The notes under the pieces: model-generated | The model's input: only the letters and a program-made list of their open reading frames with translations | Database searches by the model: none | Told to the model about the DNA's origin: nothing | Made by a program: the position numbers and the translations under genes | Source: Eubacterium sp. | GTDB taxonomy: Bacteria; Bacillota; Clostridia; Lachnospirales; Lachnospiraceae | Reading direction: 5' to 3' | Assembly (NCBI GenBank): GCA_017634555.1 | Contig: JAGBNF010000006.1 | Location: 1 to 34,043, forward strand | Length of the DNA stretch: 34,043 bases | Shown here: in pieces, positions 14,357 to 22,713 of the stretch | Position numbering within the stretch: the first letter of the stretch is position 1 | How the letters are laid out: the number at the start of each line of letters is the position of its first letter

Positions 14357-17334
14357 GAATACATGAGTTTGCAAAGGTATTAACAGAAGAGACGGGAAGA
14401 GAAGTTCAGAGCGCTGATATCCTGAATATTCTCCAGAAGAAAAGACCGGATCTTAAAGCCCAGAGCAGTATAGATGAGGATATGATGAATTTCCTCAGGA
14501 TGAAGATTACAGGAAAGCCGGCTGTTAAGGTGGCAGGACCTGCTTCATCAGCAAAGACAGAGGATTCAGTTAAGCCTGAGAAGAAGGCAGAGAAGAAGCC
14601 TGTAGAAAAGGCTGAGAAGACAGAGAAGAAGACTGCAGAGAAGACAGAGAAGAAGGCAGCTGAGAAGGCTGAGAAACCTGAAGAGAAGAAGGCAGCTGAG
14701 AAGGCTGAGAAACCTGAAGAGAAGAAGGCAGCTGAGAAGGCTGAGAAGCCTGAAGAGAAGAAGGCTGAAAAGAAGCCTGTAGAGAAGACAGAGAAGAAGG
14801 CAGCTGAGAAGGTTGAGAAGCCTGTTGAGAAGGCTGAGACTGTAAAGACAGAAGAAAAGCCGGCAGAGAAGCCTGCTGAGAAGGTTGCAGAGAAGGTTGA
14901 AAAGCCTGTTGAGAAGGCTGAGCCTGCAAAGACAGCAGAGAAACCTGCAGAAAAGCCGGCTAAGCCGGCAGAACCTGCAGCAGAGAGACCTCAGCGTGTA
15001 CAGCAGCCTGCAAGAAATGATGACAGACAGGGTAGGCCACAGGGCAGACAGGACAGACAGGACAGAGGACCTCAGGATAGAGGATCTCAGGACAGACGTC
15101 CTCAGCAGAATAACAGATTTTCAAATGACAGAAATCGTGACGGTGGCAGAGACAATGGCCGTGACGGTGGAAGAGACGGCGGTCAGGGCAACAGATTTGG
15201 TGGCCGCGATGGTGGAAGAGATGGTCAGGGCAACAGATTCGGAGGCCGTGACGGCGGAAGAGACGGTGGTCGTGATCAGGGTCGTAAGTTTGATCGTAAC
15301 CGTGATTTCGGCGGTAAGGATGATGACGAAAGAGATGTAAGACGTGATTCGAAGCGCCCTAATGACAGAAAGAAGGAACGTACAGATTCTGCAGATGCAG
15401 ATTTCAATGCAAAGAGAGATTCAAAGCGTGCAGACAGACGTGACGGAAAGAAGCTTGATGAGAAGAGACATGATGCTAAGTATTCTGAGGGTACTGTAAA
15501 GAAGTCAGATCAGAAGAGAGAGCAGAAGAGACATGAGGAGAGACCGGCTCCAAAGAAGAAGGAGAAGGAAGAAGATACAATCAAGACAATCATTCTTCCT
15601 GAGTCACTCACACTCAGCGAGCTTGCTGATAAGCTTAAGCAGCCTGTAAATGCACTTATCAAGAAGCTTTTCCTTGAAGGAAAAATGTACACTGTAAATA
15701 CAGAGCTTTCATTTGAGGAAGCAGGTGAAATCGCTCTTGAGTATAACTGCATTGCAGAGGAAGAGGAAAAGGTAGATATCGTTGAGGAGGCTCTTAAGGA
15801 CATTGAGGATCCGGAGGATTCACTTGTTACAAGACCACCTGTTGTCTGCGTTATGGGTCACGTTGATCATGGTAAGACATCACTCCTTGATGCTATCAGA
15901 CATTCATCAGTAACAGAGGTTGAGGCCGGTGGTATCACACAGCACATCGGTGCTTATACAGTAAAGACAAATGATAAGATGATCACATTCCTTGATACAC
16001 CTGGACATGAAGCATTCACAGCTATGAGACTTCGTGGTGCTAAGTCTACAGATATTGCTATTCTTGTAGTAGCTGCAGACGACGGTGTTATGCCTCAGAC
16101 AGTTGAAGCTATCAACCATGCTAAGGCAGCAGGAATTCAGATTATTGTAGCAGTAAATAAGATTGATAAGCCAAGCGCAAATATTGACAGAGTTAAGCAG
16201 GAGCTTACAGAGCATGGCCTCATCGCTGAGGATTGGGGTGGAGATACTATTTTCTGTCCTGTATCAGCTCATACACATGAAGGTCTTGATAACCTTCTTG
16301 ATATGATCCTTCTTACATCTGAAATGCTTGAGCTTAAGGCAAATCCTAATCGTAAGGCAAGAGGTGTTGTTATCGAGGCACGTCTCGACAAGGGCCGTGG
16401 TCCTGTTGCTACACTCCTCGTTCAGAAGGGTACTCTTAAGGTTGGTGACTTCATCGCTATCGGTGAGGCTAACGGACGTGTAAGAGCTATGAATAACGAT
16501 AAGGGTAAGCCGGTTAAGGAGGCAACTCCTTCAATGCCTGTTGAGATCATTGGACTTTCATCAGTTCCTAATTCGGGAGATACATTTATCTCAACCGAGA
16601 CAGAGAAGGAAGCTCGTCAGATCAGCGAGGCATTCATTACAAGAGGTAAGGAAAACCTTATTGCAGAGTCCAGAAAGCAGATGTCACTTGATGATATCTT
16701 TACAAAGATGCAGGAAGGAACTCTCAAGGAGCTTAATATCATTATCAAGGCAGACGTTCAGGGTTCAGTAGAGGCTCTGAAGCAGAGTCTTCTTAAGCTC
16801 TCTAATGAAGAGGTTATTATTAAATGTATCCACTCAGGCGTAGGTGCCATTAATGAGTCAGACGTAGTTCTTGCATCAGCTTCAAGTGCTATCATTATCG
16901 GTTTCAATATCAGACCGGATGCACAGGCAAAGGCTCTTTCAGAGCAGGAAAAGGTTGATATCAGACTTTATAACGTAATTTACAATGCTATAGATGACAT
17001 TGAGTCTGCAATGAAGGGTATGCTCGATCCTATTTATGAAGAGAAGATTACCGGACATGCAGAAGTTAGAAGTACATTTAAGGCATCAGGTGTTGGTACT
17101 ATCGCAGGATGCTTCATCCTTGACGGTTCGGTTGAGAGAAACTGTTCAGTAAGAATTTCACGTAACGATGAGCAGATATTCGAAGGTAAGCTTGCATCAC
17201 TTAAGAGATTTAAGGATGATGTTAAGGAAGTTAAGAACGGTTATGAATGCGGTATGGTATTCGAAGGCTGGAATGATATTCATGAAGGCGACCGTATCGA
17301 GGCCTACAAGATGGTAGAAGTTGAGAGGAAATAA
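14353..17334 (+). CDS. infB: Translation initiation factor IF-2
   Basis: IF-2 is the GTPase that delivers initiator tRNA to the 30S subunit. The 993-residue protein has an IF2_N domain (1-50), a very long charged linker (about 60-405), a second IF2_N domain (about 407-470), the G domain (about 495-665) and domains II-IV. G motifs are [16 protein letters not shown] and NKID. The linker contains Lys/Glu/Ala repeats, including three 12-residue units, and a Gly/Arg/Asp-rich part (about 260-320). The start is TTG with GGAGGT 6 nt upstream and overlaps the previous stop as TTGA. Longer than typical Bacillus IF-2 because of the linker. Confidence 0.97.
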   Translation: MRIHEFAKVLTEETGREVQSADILNILQKKRPDLKAQSSIDEDMMNFLRMKITGKPAVKVAGPASSAKTEDSVKPEKKAEKKPVEKAEKTEKKTAEKTEKKAAEKAEKPEEKKAAEKAEKPEEKKAAEKAEKPEEKKAEKKPVEKTEKKAAEKVEKPVEKAETVKTEEKPAEKPAEKVAEKVEKPVEKAEPAKTAEKPAEKPAKPAEPAAERPQRVQQPARNDDRQGRPQGRQDRQDRGPQDRGSQDRRPQQNNRFSNDRNRDGGRDNGRDGGRDGGQGNRFGGRDGGRDGQGNRFGGRDGGRDGGRDQGRKFDRNRDFGGKDDDERDVRRDSKRPNDRKKERTDSADADFNAKRDSKRADRRDGKKLDEKRHDAKYSEGTVKKSDQKREQKRHEERPAPKKKEKEEDTIKTIILPESLTLSELADKLKQPVNALIKKLFLEGKMYTVNTELSFEEAGEIALEYNCIAEEEEKVDIVEEALKDIEDPEDSLVTRPPVVCVMGHVDHGKTSLLDAIRHSSVTEVEAGGITQHIGAYTVKTNDKMITFLDTPGHEAFTAMRLRGAKSTDIAILVVAADDGVMPQTVEAINHAKAAGIQIIVAVNKIDKPSANIDRVKQELTEHGLIAEDWGGDTIFCPVSAHTHEGLDNLLDMILLTSEMLELKANPNRKARGVVIEARLDKGRGPVATLLVQKGTLKVGDFIAIGEANGRVRAMNNDKGKPVKEATPSMPVEIIGLSSVPNSGDTFISTETEKEARQISEAFITRGKENLIAESRKQMSLDDIFTKMQEGTLKELNIIIKADVQGSVEALKQSLLKLSNEEVIIKCIHSGVGAINESDVVLASASSAIIIGFNIRPDAQAKALSEQEKVDIRLYNVIYNAIDDIESAMKGMLDPIYEEKITGHAEVRSTFKASGVGTIAGCFILDGSVERNCSVRISRNDEQIFEGKLASLKRFKDDVKEVKNGYECGMVFEGWNDIHEGDRIEAYKMVEVERK
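14656..14763 (+). repeat. Three tandem 36-bp units inside infB
   Basis: Copies at 14656-14691, 14692-14727 and 14728-14763 each encode [12 protein letters not shown] (residues 102-137 of IF-2). The third differs by a synonymous A to G change. The unit is a multiple of three, so copy-number change keeps the frame. The near identity points to recent expansion by slippage or recombination. Confidence 0.9.
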
Positions 17335-17721
17335 ATGAGAGGACATAAAAGCAGTGAAAGAAGCTCAAGAGTAAACAGTGATGTTCAGAGAGTTATCGGA
17401 CACATCATTGAGTTTGAGCTTAAGGATCCGAGAATCAGTGGACTTACTTCTGTCGTTAAGACAGAAGTAACCAAGGATTTGAAGATATGTAAATGTTATA
17501 TCAGTGTGCTCGGAGATGATGGTGCTGCTGAGTCTACTATTGACGGACTTCGCGCAGCAGCAGGTTTCGTACGTAAGAGACTTGCCGAATCACTTAATCT
17601 CAGAAATACTCCGGAGGTTAATTTTGTACTTGATAAGTCTATCGAGTATGGTGTTAACATGTCCAGAAAGATTGATGAGATTCTCGGCAACACGGTTGAT
17701 AATACGGAGACGGATGAATGA
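17335..17721 (+). CDS. rbfA: Ribosome-binding factor A
   Basis: RbfA is a 128-residue KH-fold protein needed for late 30S maturation and 16S 5'-end processing. Family features are SSRVNSDVQRVIGHIIEFEL with KDPRISGLTSV near the start, and VTKDLKICKCYISVLGDD. The C-terminal helix region reads FVRKRLAESLNLRNTPEVNF, with LDKSIEYGVNMSRKIDEIL. The ATG follows the infB stop directly, with GAGAGGAAA in the end of infB as ribosome-binding site. Its stop overlaps the ATG of the DHH phosphoesterase gene as ATGA. Both arrangements suggest translational coupling. Confidence 0.97.
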   Translation: MRGHKSSERSSRVNSDVQRVIGHIIEFELKDPRISGLTSVVKTEVTKDLKICKCYISVLGDDGAAESTIDGLRAAAGFVRKRLAESLNLRNTPEVNFVLDKSIEYGVNMSRKIDEILGNTVDNTETDE

Positions 17722-18695
17722 TTACAGATATTAATAAGAAGGCCCGTAAACTTAAGCAGATGATAAATGCTGCCGATACCATCGCTATAATCGGTCATAT
17801 AAGACCAGACGGTGATTGCATTGGATCCACAACGGGACTGTATAATTACATTTCAGAGAATTTTAAGAATAAGACCGTTGATATATATGCTGAGGCGTTT
17901 GCGCCTTCTTTCAAATTCCTGAACGGTGCAAAGAAGATAAAGCATGAGTATGAAGGGCTTAAGTATGATCTTGCTGTTTCTGTAGATGTTTCAAGTCTGG
18001 ACAGACTCGGTAAGTTCGAGGAAGTATTCCAGAGTGCTATATCTACAATCTGTATAGATCATCACGTAAGCAACAGAGGCTTCGGCGATTTCAGTATAAT
18101 CGACGGAGATGCTTCATCTGCCTGTGAAGTTTTATGTGACGTTATCGACTTCGATAAGGTCAGCAAGAATACTGCAGAATGCCTGTATCTTGGAATGATC
18201 CATGATACCGGTGTATTCAAGTACAGCTGCACAAGCCGTAAGACTATGGAGTACGCAGGAATTCTCATTGAGAAGGGTATCGATACAACATACATTATCG
18301 ATGAGACGTTCTATAAGAAGACATTTAAGCAGAATCAGCTTATGGCTCGTACAATCCTTGGAGCTGAGCTTCATGAGGACGGACGTATCATCAGCTCGGT
18401 CATTACAAGAGATCTTTTTAAAGAACTTAAATGTACCAGCATTGATACAGAAGGTATCGTTGAACAGCTCAGACTTACTGATGGTGTTGAGGTTGCGATT
18501 CTTGTATATCACAGCAATCGCAAGACATTTAAGTACAGCCTTCGTTCGGATAAGATTGTTGACGTAAGCGTTATTGCCACAGAGTTTGGCGGCGGCGGAC
18601 ATGTTCGCGCAGCAGGCTTTGAGTCATCAGAGAAGACCGATGTTATGATCGGCAAGATCATCGAGATGGCTAAGGAACAGATGAAGAAGAGTTAA
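17718..18695 (+). CDS. nrnA: DHH/DHHA1 phosphoesterase, NrnA-like oligoribonuclease / pAp phosphatase
   Basis: This 325-residue enzyme of the NrnA group degrades very short RNAs (and in some members c-di-nucleotide products), and dephosphorylates 3'-phosphoadenosine 5'-phosphate. Metal-binding motifs are visible: GHIRPDGDCIGS (Asp31, Asp33), DVSSLDRLG, CIDHHVSN (the DHH triad) and a C-terminal GGGGHVRAAGFE typical of the DHHA1 domain. It sits between rbfA and truB, the usual place in Firmicutes. Start overlaps the rbfA stop. Choice between nanoRNase and pAp phosphatase activity cannot be made by sequence reading; many homologues do both. Confidence 0.93.
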   Translation: MITDINKKARKLKQMINAADTIAIIGHIRPDGDCIGSTTGLYNYISENFKNKTVDIYAEAFAPSFKFLNGAKKIKHEYEGLKYDLAVSVDVSSLDRLGKFEEVFQSAISTICIDHHVSNRGFGDFSIIDGDASSACEVLCDVIDFDKVSKNTAECLYLGMIHDTGVFKYSCTSRKTMEYAGILIEKGIDTTYIIDETFYKKTFKQNQLMARTILGAELHEDGRIISSVITRDLFKELKCTSIDTEGIVEQLRLTDGVEVAILVYHSNRKTFKYSLRSDKIVDVSVIATEFGGGGHVRAAGFESSEKTDVMIGKIIEMAKEQMKKS

Positions 18696-18703
18696 GACAA
18701 TAT

Positions 18704-19606
18704 ATGTATAACGGCGTAGTAAATGTATATAAGGAGCAGGGCTTCACATCCTTCGATGTTGTAGCAAAGATGCGAGGTATATTTCGTCAGAAGAAAATCG
18801 GCCATACCGGAACACTTGATCCTATGGCTGAGGGCGTTCTTCTTGTATGCCTCGGTAAGGCGGCAAAGCTCAGCGAGCTTATGCTGACCAAAGAGAAGGA
18901 ATATGACGGCGTACTGAAGCTCGGTGTGAGGACAGATACCGATGATATAACGGGAAATGTACTCGAGACGGCTGAGGTTTCGGTGAGTGAAGATGATATC
19001 CGCAGCTGCATTGACAGCTTTGTGGGTAAACAGCTTCAGGTACCGCCGATATATTCGGCTATCAAGAAGGACGGAAAGAAGCTCTATGAATATGCGAGAG
19101 CCGGACAGGAGATAATACCCGATCCTAGAGAGATTGAGGTGTATGAGCTGAGGATTACCGAAATAGCTCTTCCTGCTGTCAGCTTTCATGTAAAATGCTC
19201 CAAGGGAACATATATCAGAAGTCTCTGCCGTGATATCGGCGAGAAGCTTGGCTGTCACGGAACAATGCAGGGGCTTGTGAGGACCGAAACCTGCGGGTTT
19301 ACTGCAGATAAAGCCCTCACACTGTCGGAGCTGTCACAGCTTAAGGAAGAGGAGAGACTTGATGAGGCTGTCATGCCTCTGGATACACTCCTCGGAAATG
19401 TACCGGCAGCTCATGTAAACGAACTGGGCGAAAAGCTCCTTATCAACGGAAACAAGCTTTCAAGTGAAATGCTTTCCGGATATGAGAGTATGGATAAACT
19501 GATGGATTCTGATTATATCAGAGTATATTTAAATGATGAGATAAAAGCACTTTACAGATATGATAAAGCAGCACAGTGTTTTAAATGCTTTAAGTATCTG
19601 GGGTGA
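18704..19606 (+). CDS. truB: tRNA pseudouridine(55) synthase TruB
   Basis: TruB converts U55 in the T-loop of tRNAs to pseudouridine. The 300-residue protein begins with NGVVNVYKEQGFTSFDVV and contains the catalytic stretch GHTGTLDPMAEGVLLVCLG, with Asp39 as nucleophile. VPPIYSAIKKDGKKLYEYAR and KGTYIRSLCRDIGEKLG follow, all classic signatures. Length is normal. It starts 8 nt after the previous stop with only a weak ribosome-binding site (AAGAGTTAAG), so it probably depends on coupling. ribF follows 15 nt downstream. Confidence 0.97.
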   Translation: MYNGVVNVYKEQGFTSFDVVAKMRGIFRQKKIGHTGTLDPMAEGVLLVCLGKAAKLSELMLTKEKEYDGVLKLGVRTDTDDITGNVLETAEVSVSEDDIRSCIDSFVGKQLQVPPIYSAIKKDGKKLYEYARAGQEIIPDPREIEVYELRITEIALPAVSFHVKCSKGTYIRSLCRDIGEKLGCHGTMQGLVRTETCGFTADKALTLSELSQLKEEERLDEAVMPLDTLLGNVPAAHVNELGEKLLINGNKLSSEMLSGYESMDKLMDSDYIRVYLNDEIKALYRYDKAAQCFKCFKYLG

Positions 19607-19621
19607 GAGGAATAGATTATC

Positions 19622-20473
19622 GTGGGTACTGCATTGACTATTGGAAAATTTGACGGCTTTCATAGAGGACACAGACTCCTTCTTCAGGAGATTTCCGATT
19701 ATTCAGCAAAAACAGGAGCCGAGACCGTATGCTATAAGCTTGAGTTCGGAGGAGACGGTATCCTGTCCCATGATGAAGAAGAAAAAGTTATCAGTTCTTA
19801 CGGTATTAATGAACTTAGAAGAGTTGAGTTTTCACCGGAATATGCAGCAGTTTTGGCAGAAGATTTCGTTCGTGATATAATACATGGTGAGCTTAATGCC
19901 GAGTACGTTGTTGTAGGAAGTGATTTCCGTTTCGGAAGAGGACGTGCGGGCGATGTTAAGATGCTTGAGGAGCTTTCTTCAAAGTACGGTTTCAAGGTAA
20001 AGGCCTTTGATAAGCTTGTAGCTGACGGAGAGGTTATCAGCTCAACAAGGATCAGACGACTTCTTGAGGAAGGGCGTATAGACGAGGCGGCCGGACTTCT
20101 CGGCGTAAATTACAGTCTTACCGGAACTGTGGAAAACGGTAAGAAGCTCGGAAGAAATCTGGGTTATCCGACCGTGAATCTTCCTTTTCCTGAGAATAAG
20201 ATACTTCCTAGACTGGGAGTTTATTCATCAATCACCGTGATCGGTGACAGTACTCATAATTCCATCACAAATGTGGGAAGAAGACCAAGTGTTGATGATG
20301 GAGATAAGGTAAATATAGAAACCTTTATATATGATTTCAGCGATGATATTTATGGCAGAGAGGTCAGTGTGGAACTCACACATTTCCTGAGGGATGAAAG
20401 AAAGTTTGATTCTCTTGATAAGCTTAAAGAACAGATTGCCATTGATATAGAGAATGCTAACAGGTACCAGTAG
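19622..20473 (+). CDS. ribF: Bifunctional riboflavin kinase / FAD synthetase, 3' end overlapping tRNA-Arg
   Basis: RibF makes FMN from riboflavin and then FAD. The N-terminal nucleotidyltransferase domain (about 1-155) shows GKFDGFHRGHRLLL and SSTRIRRLLEEG, and the C-terminal kinase domain (about 165-280) shows GRNLGYPTVNLPFP, NVGRRPSVDD and VELTHFLRDERKFDSLDKLK. The 283-residue length is a little short because the N-terminus begins almost at the FDG motif. The start is GTG at 19622 with GAGAGGAA 10 nt upstream. The last three sense codons and the TAG stop lie inside the tRNA-Arg gene beginning at 20464, so tRNA 5' processing would remove the stop codon from the mRNA. Confidence 0.95.
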   Translation: MGTALTIGKFDGFHRGHRLLLQEISDYSAKTGAETVCYKLEFGGDGILSHDEEEKVISSYGINELRRVEFSPEYAAVLAEDFVRDIIHGELNAEYVVVGSDFRFGRGRAGDVKMLEELSSKYGFKVKAFDKLVADGEVISSTRIRRLLEEGRIDEAAGLLGVNYSLTGTVENGKKLGRNLGYPTVNLPFPENKILPRLGVYSSITVIGDSTHNSITNVGRRPSVDDGDKVNIETFIYDFSDDIYGREVSVELTHFLRDERKFDSLDKLKEQIAIDIENANRYQ

Positions 20474-20535
20474 CTCAGTGGATAGAGCAATGGCCTCCGG
20501 AGCCGTGTGCGCAGGTTCGATTCCTGTCTGGTACA
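20464..20535 (+). tRNA. tRNA-Arg, anticodon CCG
   Basis: The cloverleaf is complete. The acceptor stem GTACCAG (20464-20470) pairs with CTGGTAC (20528-20534), with discriminator A at 20535. The D arm is GCTC/GAGC around AGTGGATA. The anticodon stem ATGGC/GCCGT holds the loop CTCCGGA, giving anticodon CCG for the codon CGG. The T arm is GCAGG/CCTGT around TTCGATT. CCA is not encoded and must be added enzymatically. The first 10 nt overlap the end of ribF. No separate promoter is evident, so it may be cut from the operon transcript. Confidence 0.95.
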
Positions 20536-20576
20536 TTTCCAAGTAAATTGGTTTAAGTATTTATAAAGGAGAAATA

Positions 20577-21194
20577 ATGGCTGAAAAGAGAAAGAAAGGT
20601 GTTAGGATCATAATCACCATATGGGTGATATTCATTTTAATGCTTGCTGCTTTGGGTGTATTGGTATACATGAACAAAGATCAGTTATTCAAGGATCTCG
20701 GTGTTACCAGGACGTATGTTTATACAGTCGACTCCAACGAAGAGATCAATACACTGGTCGAGACTTATCTTAAGGCGCTTGCAAATGCCGATCAGGCAAC
20801 CCTTCAGAGCTGTGTTACAACACCTTCACAGTATGACAATATGACAACGGTTGAGGGGCGTTCAAAGGTTATAACTAACTATGAGAACATCACATGTTAC
20901 TATGTGGGCGGACCTGAAGAAGGTTCATATATCGTTTACGTTATAATGAATATAACGATCAACGGCGTTAATACAAAGCCGCTGGATATATATAAGCCGC
21001 TTTATGTATTGAAGGAGGGCGGAAAGTATCTGATAGATAATTCCGCTCAGAGTCAGGAGCTTCAGGATTTCATAAGCCAGATATCACTGGAGAAGGATAT
21101 TCAGGAGCTTTATCAGACGGTTAAGGCGGATCAGGACAGCAAGGCTGCATCGGATCCGACATTTGCCGAATTCATGAATAAGCTTGATAACTAA
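20577..21194 (+). CDS. Membrane-anchored extracytoplasmic protein of unknown function
   Basis: I do not recognise a named family. The 205-residue protein has a basic N-terminus (MAEKRKKGVR), one hydrophobic segment (about residues 11-32), and then a soluble domain that should lie outside the cell. The soluble part looks like alternating helix and strand (EEINTLVETYLKALANADQA, then strands at GSYIVYVIMNITING and PLYVLKEGGKYLID), reminiscent of an NTF2-like or DUF4878-like fold, but this is only impression. It ends in a helical, charged tail. AAAGGAG 5 nt before the ATG is a good start signal. It lies 41 nt after the tRNA and just before the terminator, and may be the last gene of the rimP operon. 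Confidence 0.75.
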   Translation: MAEKRKKGVRIIITIWVIFILMLAALGVLVYMNKDQLFKDLGVTRTYVYTVDSNEEINTLVETYLKALANADQATLQSCVTTPSQYDNMTTVEGRSKVITNYENITCYYVGGPEEGSYIVYVIMNITINGVNTKPLDIYKPLYVLKEGGKYLIDNSAQSQELQDFISQISLEKDIQELYQTVKADQDSKAASDPTFAEFMNKLDN

Positions 21195-21214
21195 ATAATG
21201 AAATGAAGACAAAG

Positions 21215-21249
21215 AAATGACCTCGGACGATAATGCCTGAGGTCATTTT
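21215..21249 (+). terminator. Terminator at the end of the rimP-ribF operon region
   Basis: AAATGACCTC (21215-21224) pairs perfectly with GAGGTCATTT (21239-21248) around a 14-nt loop in which GG and CC can extend the stem. The plus-strand tail is short (TTTTG); the minus-strand tail reads TTTCTTTG. It lies between convergent genes, so it may serve both the membrane protein gene and the Lrp-type regulator. Confidence 0.7.
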
Positions 21250-21301
21250 GCATTTGATCATATAAAATGTATGAATCCGTATGGTTTGATATTATTCGGT
21301 A

Positions 21302-21784
21302 TTATTCTTCTGGTGCTTCCTCGTCCGAGCTGTCGGCAGATTCGTTGAGGACGCTTACATTTATTCCTCTGTGAGGAACCGGTGTGGAGAAGACTATCTG
21401 AGTCTCGGTTCTTCCGAAGGTCTGGAGCTGTCCTATGAAGAGGTCGAGCTCGCTTGTACTTGGGAAGCATACCTTTATAAGCATTGAGTAGTTACCTGTA
21501 ACGCAGTTGCATTCAAGAACATTTGGGCAGGCTGCGATAAACGGATAGAACTCAGGCTTCTGCTTTGGTTCCAGCGAAAGGTTGATGAACGCTGTGATAT
21601 GATATCCCAGTGTTATAGGATCGAGTGAAGCATGATATCCGTTTATGATTCCCTGCTTCTCAAGACGCTCGATTCTTGCTGATACGGCAGGAGATGATAA
21701 GAATACATTTTCTGCCAGATATTTGAGAGGATATCTTGCGTTCTCCTCGAGCAGACTTAATATTTTGATGTCAATCTTGTCCAT
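21302..21784 (-). CDS. Lrp/AsnC family transcriptional regulator
   Basis: This 160-residue regulator has an N-terminal AsnC-type helix-turn-helix (residues 1-60: DKIDIKILSLLEENARYPLK, then SSPAVSARIERLEKQGII). A ligand-sensing RAM domain follows (about 65-145: ITAFINLSLEP, NVLECNCVTGNYSMLIKVC, ELDLFIGQLQTFGRTETQIV) and then an acidic tail. Such proteins bind amino acids and act locally or globally. Minus-strand GAGGA about 6 nt upstream supports the ATG. It is divergent from rluF. A perfect inverted repeat at 21811-21827 upstream is a candidate autoregulatory site. The cognate amino acid is not predictable. Confidence 0.93.
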   Translation of the reverse strand: MDKIDIKILSLLEENARYPLKYLAENVFLSSPAVSARIERLEKQGIINGYHASLDPITLGYHITAFINLSLEPKQKPEFYPFIAACPNVLECNCVTGNYSMLIKVCFPSTSELDLFIGQLQTFGRTETQIVFSTPVPHRGINVSVLNESADSSDEEAPEE

Positions 21785-21810
21785 TTATAGTCCTCACTTA
21801 AGATAATTAA

Positions 21811-21827
21811 TAAAACAAAATGTTTTA
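21811..21827. promoter_or_regulatory. Perfect 7-3-7 inverted repeat upstream of the Lrp-type gene
   Basis: TAAAACA (21811-21817) and TGTTTTA (21821-21827) form an exact inverted repeat, about 30 bp from the regulator start. On the minus strand it overlaps a possible -10 (TAAAAC, with TTCGTT 17 bp upstream), which fits autorepression. AT-rich sequence makes chance occurrence possible. Confidence 0.45.
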
Positions 21828-21969
21828 CTTAATTTTTTTGTTATAACGAATGTATTATATATCCTTTTTTTCTATTTATCCAGTATTATTTTTGTTTATA
21901 AGTGGAATTTTGAGTGCTTAGATGATAGAATTCTAAATAGTTATTATTCGTAGTAAGGTGAGACATATC

Positions 21970-22692
21970 ATGCAGGGTGAAGACGGAATCAGAATAAATA
22001 AATATCTCAGTATTTCGGGCGCGCTTTCAAGACGTAAGGCTGATGAGGCTGTGGAGAGCGGGCGCGTTTTTATTGATGGAAAAAAGGCGGTCCTTGGGGA
22101 CACTGTATCGGAAGGACAGGTTGTCACACTGGACGGCAAGGTCGTGACCCCTGAAGAGAAGAAGGTAATATATATCTATAACAAGCCTATGGGTCAGGTC
22201 TGTACGGCATATGGAGCGGATAAGGACAGCATATTCAGGTATGTTGAGTTTCCTATGAAGGTGAATTATGTGGGAAGATTGGATAAGGATTCTCAGGGCC
22301 TGCTTCTTCTTACAAATGACGGAGACCTTTCAAATAATATCCAGAAGGCTGTTAACAGACATGAGAAGGAATATGTGGTAAGAGTTGATAAGCCGCTTAC
22401 GGAAGACTTCCTGAACGGAATGAGAAGCGGAGTACCGATACTTGATACCGTGACAAGACCGTGCAAGATAAGAAAACACGGCCAGAATACATTTAATATA
22501 ATAATCACTCAGGGACTCAACAGACAGATCAGAAGAATGTGTGAGTACTTTGGGTACAGGGTTGTATTCCTGAAGAGAATCAGAATAATGAATGTGGGAC
22601 TCGGCAGTCTTGAGCCGGGAGAATTTAGAGCACTTACCGAAGACGAGGAGAAGGAGCTGAGGCAGCGCTGCGGGAATGCAAAGAAGAGATGA
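21970..22692 (+). CDS. rluF: rRNA pseudouridine synthase, RsuA/RluF family
   Basis: This 240-residue enzyme isomerises a uridine in 23S rRNA to pseudouridine. It has an N-terminal S4 RNA-binding domain (about 6-60: IRINKYLSISGALSRRKADE, then AVESGRVFIDGKKA) and a catalytic domain with VGRLDKDSQGLLLLTNDGDL (catalytic Asp105). GLNRQIRRMCEYFGYRVVFL followed by KRIRIMNVGLG resembles RluF more than RluB or RsuA. The frame is open from a GTG at 21958, but AAGGTGAG at 21955-21962 places the ATG at 21970 at ideal distance. ligA follows 21 nt downstream. Family certain; RluF versus a broader RsuA-like target is less so. Confidence 0.9.
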   Translation: MQGEDGIRINKYLSISGALSRRKADEAVESGRVFIDGKKAVLGDTVSEGQVVTLDGKVVTPEEKKVIYIYNKPMGQVCTAYGADKDSIFRYVEFPMKVNYVGRLDKDSQGLLLLTNDGDLSNNIQKAVNRHEKEYVVRVDKPLTEDFLNGMRSGVPILDTVTRPCKIRKHGQNTFNIIITQGLNRQIRRMCEYFGYRVVFLKRIRIMNVGLGSLEPGEFRALTEDEEKELRQRCGNAKKR

Positions 22693-22713
22693 TGGTTACG
22701 GAGGTTTAGATAA

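Noticed and set aside
14656-14763. Tandem 36-bp units as a CRISPR array
   Set aside because: There are no spacers between units; they are in frame and encode part of IF-2.
14570-14929. 119-codon open frame on the minus strand inside infB
   Set aside because: Gln/Ser/Pro low complexity produced by reading the Lys/Glu repeats backwards; no ribosome-binding site.
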